DNA of 64,000 bases from Pseudonocardiaceae bacterium (GTDB taxonomy: Bacteria; Actinomycetota; Actinomycetes; Mycobacteriales; Pseudonocardiaceae), in the NCBI GenBank assembly GCA_009379815.1, contig WHSY01000004.1:43768-107767 (forward strand). Direction: 5' to 3'. Below are positions 59,340-64,000 of the stretch, in pieces. How positions within the stretch are numbered: position 1 is the stretch's first letter; every line of letters begins with the position of its first letter. The translations under genes and the position numbers were made by a program. The notes below the pieces were generated by a model, which was not told the origin of the DNA, searched no databases, and saw only the letters and a list, made by a program, of their open reading frames with translations.

Positions 59340-60619
59340 CGGGGGGCACCTTCCACACGGGTCGCTCGGACGTCGGGGCCCAAGTGCACGGGCAGTGCCC
59401 GCGGGCCGCGGATCATGATCGTCGGGTGCCACTGGAGTTGCGCCGCGGCGGGGCGCAGCTCCGGGAAGCGCGCCAGCGCCCGGGGGACGGCCAGCCGCGC
59501 CTCCAAGCGTGCGAGCGGCGCCCCTAGGCAGTAGTGGGTCTTCAGGCCGAAGGCCAGGTGTGGGTTGCTCGCCCGGTCGATCAGGAGCTCGTCCGGACGG
59601 TCGAAGACGTCCGGATCGCGGTTCGCGGTGGCCTGCAGCAGCATCACCCGCTGGCCGGTGCGGATGGTGCGACCGGCGAGCTCGAGGTCCACGGCCACCC
59701 ACCGGACCGAGAGCTTGGTCGGCCCGTCGTAGCGCAGGAACTCCTCGACCGCGCCCGCCGCGAGGTCCGGGTCGCGCTGGAGCAGCCCCCGCTGGTGCGG
59801 GTGCTCCAACAGTGCGAGTAGTCCGCAGGCGAGCAGGTTGGTGGTGGTCTCGTGCCCGGCGAATAGCAGCAGCACACAGTTGGCGGCGACCTCGTCCTCG
59901 CTCAGCCCGTCCGCCTCGTAGTGCTCGACGAGGGTGGAGACGAGGTTGTCGGCGGGCTGTGCACGGTAGTGGCGCATCAGGTCCCGGAAGTAGTCGGCGA
60001 GGCCGAGCAGCGCGCGTCCGGCGCGTTCGTGCCGGTCGGGCTCGGAGAGCTCGCCGAACACCAGCGGGCTAAGCTCGTCGGAGAGCTCCTTGAAGAGCTC
60101 GCGGTCACTCGCCGGCACACCGAGCAGCTCGGCGATCACGATCGCGGGCAGGGGGAACGCGAGCTCCCGGACGAAGTCGATCTCCTCGCGTCCGGACACC
60201 TGGTCGAGCAGCTCGTCCACGATCTCGCGGATCCGGGGCTCCATCCGCGCGACCGTGTGCGGGGTGAACGCGTGGGACACCGAGCGGCGCAGCCGGGTGT
60301 GCTCGGGCGGATCCTGGAACACCATCCAGTCGGCGAGCACGGTGCGGATGGGCTGCAGCCAGCCCCGCTCCTCGTCCCCGGGCTCGCCTGCTGCGGCCGT
60401 GCCGGTTCCCTGCCCGGCGTAGTGCGGGACGACCCGGTCCGAGGAGAGCCGGGGGTCGCGGAAGCAGGCGTCCACGTCGGCGTAGCGGGTCACCAGCCAG
60501 CTGCGGTGCCGCTCGTTCCAGTGCACCGGATCGTCGAGGCGGAGCCGGCCGAAGTAGCCGTACGGGTCCCGGATCGCCTCCGGGCTCATCAGGTCGTCCA
60601 CCATCGCTGCCTGGCTCAT
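59336..60619 (-). CDS. Cytochrome P450
   Basis: 427 aa. I-helix LLFAGHETTTNL near residue 250, the K-helix region VEEFLRYDGPT, and the heme loop HLAFGLKTHYCLGAPLARLEA with Cys near 357 are intact. Class I bacterial type; no ferredoxin or reductase gene is adjacent. ATG 60619 has a GGGCAAGC weak site. It is 37 bp after the PaaK-like gene and its stop overlaps the ThDP start. It probably hydroxylates the compound activated by the ligase or its precursor. Confidence 0.92.
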   Translation of the reverse strand: MSQAAMVDDLMSPEAIRDPYGYFGRLRLDDPVHWNERHRSWLVTRYADVDACFRDPRLSSDRVVPHYAGQGTGTAAAGEPGDEERGWLQPIRTVLADWMVFQDPPEHTRLRRSVSHAFTPHTVARMEPRIREIVDELLDQVSGREEIDFVRELAFPLPAIVIAELLGVPASDRELFKELSDELSPLVFGELSEPDRHERAGRALLGLADYFRDLMRHYRAQPADNLVSTLVEHYEADGLSEDEVAANCVLLLFAGHETTTNLLACGLLALLEHPHQRGLLQRDPDLAAGAVEEFLRYDGPTKLSVRWVAVDLELAGRTIRTGQRVMLLQATANRDPDVFDRPDELLIDRASNPHLAFGLKTHYCLGAPLARLEARLAVPRALARFPELRPAAAQLQWHPTIMIRGPRALPVHLGPDVRATRVEGAPR

Positions 60620-60656
60620 GCTTGCCCTACTCGTGGCGTCGTGGGTCGCGGGCGGG

Positions 60657-62063
60657 CTACGACGAGGACCTGCGGTCGATCACGCGTCGTGCCTTAAAGG
60701 TCTGCTGCTCGAACGTGGCGGGTTCGACGACGCGGATGGCGACCCGCACGCCGAGCGCGTTCTTGAATTGCTCCTGCAACGTGGCCTGCAGGGCCGGAGC
60801 CCGGTCGGTCGCAAGCGCGGCGTCGCGCTCGACCTCGACGGTGATTTCGTCGAGGTCGGCCGGGCGATCGACGATGATGCGGAACTCCCCACCGCTGCCC
60901 TCGACCCCGCGCACGACCGACTCGATCGCGCTGGGGTACACGTTCGCGCCGCGCACGAGCAGCATGTCGTCGAGGCGGCCGTAGACTCCCTTCGGCATCC
61001 TCGGGTAGGTCCGCCCGCAGGGGCACGGCTCGGTGTCGATCACTCCCTCGTCGCCGGTCCAGAAGCGGATCATGGGCTGGGAGTCGCGCCACAGATGCGT
61101 CGCGACGACCGCCCCCGAGGTCCCCGGCGGAACCGGCTCGTTCGGGTCCTCGATGGACACGACCTCGGTGTAGTTCTCGTCCTGGAACAGGTGGACCCCG
61201 CCGTCGCTCTCCAGGCAACCCATGCTCGTGGTGAACGGGTACATCTCCGACGTCGACCCGGCGGCCAGGTCGATCAGCGAGACCTCACCCCACAGCTGGT
61301 GCAGCGACTCGCGCACAGCGGGGATGCTCGCGCCGGGCTCGCCACCCATGACCGCGACCGAGATAGCCGACGCTCGGACGTCGATGCCGTGGGCCCGGGC
61401 GGTGGTGCCGAGATGGTTCACATACGACGGGGTGGCCACGAGCACGTCGCAGTCCAGGCGCTGGAGCAGCTCGATCTGACGCTCGGTCGACACCATGGTC
61501 CCGACCGGGAACGTGCACGCCCCGAGCTGCTCGGCGGCCTGTAGCAGGCCCCAGCCCCCGAAGAACAGTGTGAACGGGAAGCTGATGTGCACGACGTCGT
61601 CCGGGCGCAGCCCGGCGCACCACAGCGCCATGCAGGAGAACTTGCCGGCCCCAGCCCAGTCCCGCCGCGAGACCCCGTACATCGTGGGCGTGCCCATCGT
61701 GCCCGACGAGCCGTGGATACGGGTCAGCTCCGAGCGCTCGACGCCGAGGTAGGAGCCGAACGGCGGGTGCTCGGCCTGGTCGGCGACCAGCATCTTCTTG
61801 GTGATCACGGGGACCTTGGTGGTGAAGTCCTCCAGCGAGGTCACCATGTCCGGGGTGAAGCCGTGGGCGTCGTAGTGGCGCCGGTAGAACGGCACCTTCG
61901 CGTAGACGTACCGCAGCTGATTCTGGATGCGCTCCACGATCTTCTTCTCGCGCAGCCGGGGATCCATCGTCTCCCGGTCCTCGTCCCAGTACCGCCGGTA
62001 CTCGGAGAGCCGCTGCGCTGCGCCGCGTCGGGACGCGGGCGCCGTCGAGTTCGCGTTGGACAT
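60657..62063 (-). CDS. PaaK-like AMP-dependent CoA ligase (phenylacetate-CoA ligase family)
   Basis: 468 aa. HGSSGTMGTPTMYGVSR (P-loop-like), SFPFTLFFGGWGLLQAAEQLG, MGGEPGASIP, SEMYPFTTSMGC and the RTYPRMPKGVYGRLDDMLLVRGANVYPSAIESVV hinge with C-terminal Lys region match phenylacetate-CoA ligase-type enzymes, which activate aryl or related acids. ATG 62063 with GAGGTGA upstream is preferred to GTG 62072. It heads the operon and its promoter region, 63 bp long, carries a perfect palindrome shared with the divergent TetR gene. Confidence 0.9.
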   Translation of the reverse strand: MSNANSTAPASRRGAAQRLSEYRRYWDEDRETMDPRLREKKIVERIQNQLRYVYAKVPFYRRHYDAHGFTPDMVTSLEDFTTKVPVITKKMLVADQAEHPPFGSYLGVERSELTRIHGSSGTMGTPTMYGVSRRDWAGAGKFSCMALWCAGLRPDDVVHISFPFTLFFGGWGLLQAAEQLGACTFPVGTMVSTERQIELLQRLDCDVLVATPSYVNHLGTTARAHGIDVRASAISVAVMGGEPGASIPAVRESLHQLWGEVSLIDLAAGSTSEMYPFTTSMGCLESDGGVHLFQDENYTEVVSIEDPNEPVPPGTSGAVVATHLWRDSQPMIRFWTGDEGVIDTEPCPCGRTYPRMPKGVYGRLDDMLLVRGANVYPSAIESVVRGVEGSGGEFRIIVDRPADLDEITVEVERDAALATDRAPALQATLQEQFKNALGVRVAIRVVEPATFEQQTFKARRVIDRRSSS

Positions 62064-62093
62064 CGTTGTCACCTCGGCGAGTGAATGCTTGCT

Positions 62094-62110
62094 CGCTGGT
62101 CATACCAGCG
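62094..62110. promoter_or_regulatory. TetR operator between the ligase operon and tetR
   Basis: CGCTGGT-CAT-ACCAGCG is a perfect 7-bp inverted repeat with a 3-bp centre, lying 31 bp from the ligase start and 17 bp from the TetR start, well placed for repression of both. Confidence 0.75.
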
Positions 62111-62126
62111 CATATGGTCGCTGTCA

Positions 62127-62762
62127 ATGTCCCCGAACCAGGCCTCGACCCCGACCGCGCCGGCGGTCCCCGGCCGGCTGAAGGACCCGTCGTTGCTCGA
62201 GGAGCGGCGGCGTCAGCTCGTGGAGGTGGCGACCGAGGTCTTCTTCGAGAAGGGCTTCGACCGCGCGTCGGTGAACGAGATCGCCGAGCGGTGGGGCCAG
62301 AGCGTCGGTGGGCTCTACCGCTACGTCCGCAGCAAGGACGACATCCTGGTCTTGGTCTGCTCCGAGATCTTCCGACGGATCGGGCCTGACGCGCTCGACG
62401 CCCCGGACGTCGGGGACCCGGCCGAGCGGTTCCGGTCTGCGTTCATCACCTACTGCGAGAACATCCAGCGGCACTCCCGGCAGGTGCTGCTGATGTACCG
62501 GGAGTACGGCCGGCTCTCCGCGGAGGCCCGCGCCCACTTCATGGACCAGGAGTCACAGGTCCTGCTGGCCTTCCGCAGCATCGTCGAGGACGGTGTCGCC
62601 CGGGGGGTGTTCACCTGCGAGGACCCCGAGCTCTTCGCGGTCGACTGCGTGACGCGGGCACACAGCCTCGCCCTCAAGGGCTGGGCGCTGGCGCCCCGGT
62701 CACCGCAGGCGTGCATCGCGACGATGACGTCGTGGACGGTGCGCTGCCTCACCGGAGGCTAG
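62127..62762 (+). CDS. TetR/AcrR family transcriptional regulator
   Basis: 211 aa from ATG 62127, which keeps the palindrome outside the gene; an ATG 42 bp upstream would place it inside. HTH: LVEVATEVFFEKGFDRASVNEIAERWGQSVGGLYRYVRSKDDILVLV. The C-terminal domain (HSRQVLLMYREYGRLSAEARAHFMDQESQVLLAFRSIVEDGVARGVFT) is of the TetR_C_33/KstR-like type often responding to acyl-CoA esters, which suits a divergent CoA-ligase operon. No strong ribosome site; a leaderless transcript is possible. Confidence 0.9.
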   Translation: MSPNQASTPTAPAVPGRLKDPSLLEERRRQLVEVATEVFFEKGFDRASVNEIAERWGQSVGGLYRYVRSKDDILVLVCSEIFRRIGPDALDAPDVGDPAERFRSAFITYCENIQRHSRQVLLMYREYGRLSAEARAHFMDQESQVLLAFRSIVEDGVARGVFTCEDPELFAVDCVTRAHSLALKGWALAPRSPQACIATMTSWTVRCLTGG

Positions 62763-62906
62763 ATCAACCCCATCGACGGGCCGCGTGGTGCCGTTCGTGG
62801 TGCGAACCGCCGTCGCGTGGTGCGGGTTCTGCGGCTTATGAGACCGCTTGAGCGAACTGTTGTTGCTGGTCACGGCTCTAGTCGCCGTTGAAGACGTTCC
62901 TGGCAG

Positions 62907-63560
62907 TCAAGCGATTAGTGGTTCAGTCGCGACGTTTGTGCCGCGCAGTGGGCTGTCGGCCGAGGCTTTGGCCGATACGACAACGCGGTGACCGTGGGTG
63001 ACTTCGATGACGCCTTCGCCGTTGAGCAGTGCCATCGCGCGGTGCGCGGTGCCGACCGCGGCAGTGTTGGCGACGGCGATCTCGGCGACGGTGGGCAGCT
63101 GGTCGCCGGGCTGGAGCCGGCCAGTGCGGATGTCGGCGCGGATCGCTTCGGCGATCTGTTCGTAGGGTCCCCGCAGCGCTTGGACGGGCACGGGTCTTGG
63201 CATGACGCTGGCGATCGTGTCGGCAGCGCGCCGATCGGCTTCGTCGACCCAGGCGGCGTAGACCTTGAGTGTGGTGGCGCCGCCGCTGCCGTGGCCGAGC
63301 CGACCAGCGACGGTGCGGAGGTCGACTCCAGCGGCGACGGCCTTGCGAACGGTGATGGCCGTCTTGGGGTGCTGGTCCTCGTCGACGTGGCGCTGCAGTT
63401 TGGTCAGCGCCTTCTCAGCCGCGTCGTAGCTCTTGGCGGTCTCGCGGACGTAGCGCGGCTTGCCGGTGAGCGGGTCGGTGCCGGCGTAGACCACGGCACG
63501 GTGCGAGCCGCTGGGGAGCTCCTCGATGTAGCCGCGCGGGCGGCGCTTGCTGGGCGGCAT
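62907..63560 (-). pseudogene. Tyrosine integrase-GntR fusion, internally deleted
   Basis: 217 codons in one frame from ATG 63560 (MPPSKRRPRGYIEELPSG). N-terminal arm-type domain (YAGTDPLTGKPRYVRETAKSYDAAEKALTKLQRHVDEDQHPKTAITVR), then directly the end of the recombinase catalytic domain (AAGVDLRTVAGRLGHGSGGATTLKVYAAW with the last His and Tyr region), then a GntR winged helix (YEQIAEAIRADIRTGRLQPGDQLPTVAEIAVANTAAVGTAHRAMALLNGEGVIE). The SAM-like domain and most catalytic residues (~280 aa by family comparison) are missing, in frame. It cannot recombine but could still bind DNA. It borders a tRNA-Arg 3' half. Confidence 0.75.
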
Positions 63561-63648
63561 GGGATGTCGAGTACGGCCGCTCATCCCACGACCCATCCCA
63601 CGAAACGCGAGAGACGGGAGGGCTCGGCGCATCGGCGCTGGTCAGAGA

Positions 63649-63700
63649 TGGTGCCCCCGGCAGGATTCGAACCTGCGCTCCCGCCTCCGGAGGCCGGGAC
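63649..63700 (-). other. 3' half of a tRNA-Arg(CCG): attachment-site scar of an integrative element
   Basis: Reading the minus strand, the sequence ends ...GCAGG-TTCGAAT-CCTGC-CGGGGGC-A-CCA: a complete T-arm, 3' acceptor strand and CCA (63649-63676). Before it stands an anticodon-loop-like CTCCGGA (CCG anticodon, near 63689). The matching 5' acceptor GCCCCCG and D-arm are not present, so it is only the 3' part, as regenerated at att sites by tRNA-targeting integrases; the integrase gene lies 88 bp away. Confidence 0.7.
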
Positions 63701-64000
63701 CAGGCGTGCGCTCCAGGGCCCCGAGCGTCCTACAAGGGCCCTTGTCGGGTCTGCGTGGTCCTCGGGTTCCTCCAGTGTGCCCTAGTTCGTGCCACGAGAC
63801 GTGCCACGCGCCGAGCAGTGTGACAATGTGACACGAGCCTGGTCGCGAGGTAGAACCAGAAGGCTTCCAGGCCGGTGTACCTGGGTTTCCACCAGGGATT
63901 ATTCCGTCAGCTCGTGCGGCTCCAGGGCCCACAAAGACCCCGCAATGAGGTTTTCTCAACGAGTGGTGTAGCCGTGTTCGAAGTGGGTGAGCACGAGCGC
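63701..64000. other. Window end, no gene recognised
   Basis: No coding feature. A direct repeat GTGCCACG (near 63788 and 63801) and a GTGTGAC/GTGACAC motif are visible; these may be integrase arm-binding sites beside the att scar, which is conjecture. Confidence 0.25.

Noticed and set aside
62763..62906. Regulatory RNA or gene between tetR and the integrase remnant
   Set aside because: Only 144 bp, no hairpin of note beyond background and no ORF.
63649..63735. A complete tRNA-Arg gene
   Set aside because: The 3' half is perfect but the 5' acceptor GCCCCCG is not found within tRNA distance.
1..64000. CRISPR array or cas genes
   Set aside because: No regularly spaced direct repeats of CRISPR length and no cas-like protein were seen.

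Overview
The window comes from a very GC-rich (about 70 %) actinobacterial chromosome. GTG starts, short or absent leaders, dense ATGA/GTGA overlaps and the gene families seen (PadR, TetR, SigG-like ECF sigma, Ser/Thr kinase, actinobacterial integrase-GntR fusion) fit Pseudonocardiaceae (Pseudonocardia/Amycolatopsis-like), but there is no rRNA or core marker to fix the genus. Layout: 0-13.8 kb is accessory metabolism: a truncated tyrosinase, a DoxX protein, an acyl-CoA ligase + fused 5-oxoprolinase/hydantoinase operon, an SDR lacking its catalytic Lys, a SigG-like sigma factor diverging from a DHFR-family protein, IS remnants, a broken hydrolase, and an FAD monooxygenase-TetR pair. 13.9-20.7 kb is a compact biosynthetic locus: a 1318-residue Pls-type NRPS (A-T-six TM-three tandem C-terminal domains, as in epsilon-poly-lysine synthetase), a BPL-N amidase-like protein after it, and divergently a membrane acyltransferase coupled to a 4'-phosphopantetheinyl transferase. 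21-24.6 kb holds a Ser/Thr kinase, a GreA-like factor, DoxX and a Cys-rich HTH regulator. 24.7-37.1 kb is the outstanding region: a candidate aromatic-amine catabolic regulon with a bacterial microcompartment. On the minus strand lie a glutamine-synthetase-like ligase, a MetE-like protein, a class I glutamine amidotransferase, an IclR regulator and a metallo-hydrolase. On the plus strand lie the two subunits of a 2-aminophenol 1,6-dioxygenase-like enzyme, two BMC-H and one BMC-P shell proteins, a split PEP-synthase/phenylphosphate-synthase-like pair, an HAD phosphatase and a RidA deaminase. Four copies of a 19-bp palindrome (TGTCC-N9-GGACA and variants) lie in front of these units and tie them into one IclR regulon. 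37.3-56.6 kb is a mosaic of small genes and debris: MOSC protein, several pseudogenes, a Zn-ribbon operon with a MerR-like regulator, a ferritin-VIT transporter, PadR/DUF2218, a TnsA remnant, TetR, SDR, cupin, a PhzS-like monooxygenase, an operon of five tiny single-TM proteins, a membrane nuclease, and integrase/DNA-methylase/tRNA-like scars. 56.6-62.8 kb is a four-gene catabolic operon (PaaK-like ligase, P450, ThDP enzyme, SDR) diverging from a TetR with a palindromic operator between them. 62.9-63.7 kb is a deleted integrase-GntR gene beside the 3' half of a tRNA-Arg, the end of an integrative element. A recurring oddity is that four genes (alpha/beta hydrolase, PhyH, epimerase, integrase) each lost an internal segment carrying their catalytic core.
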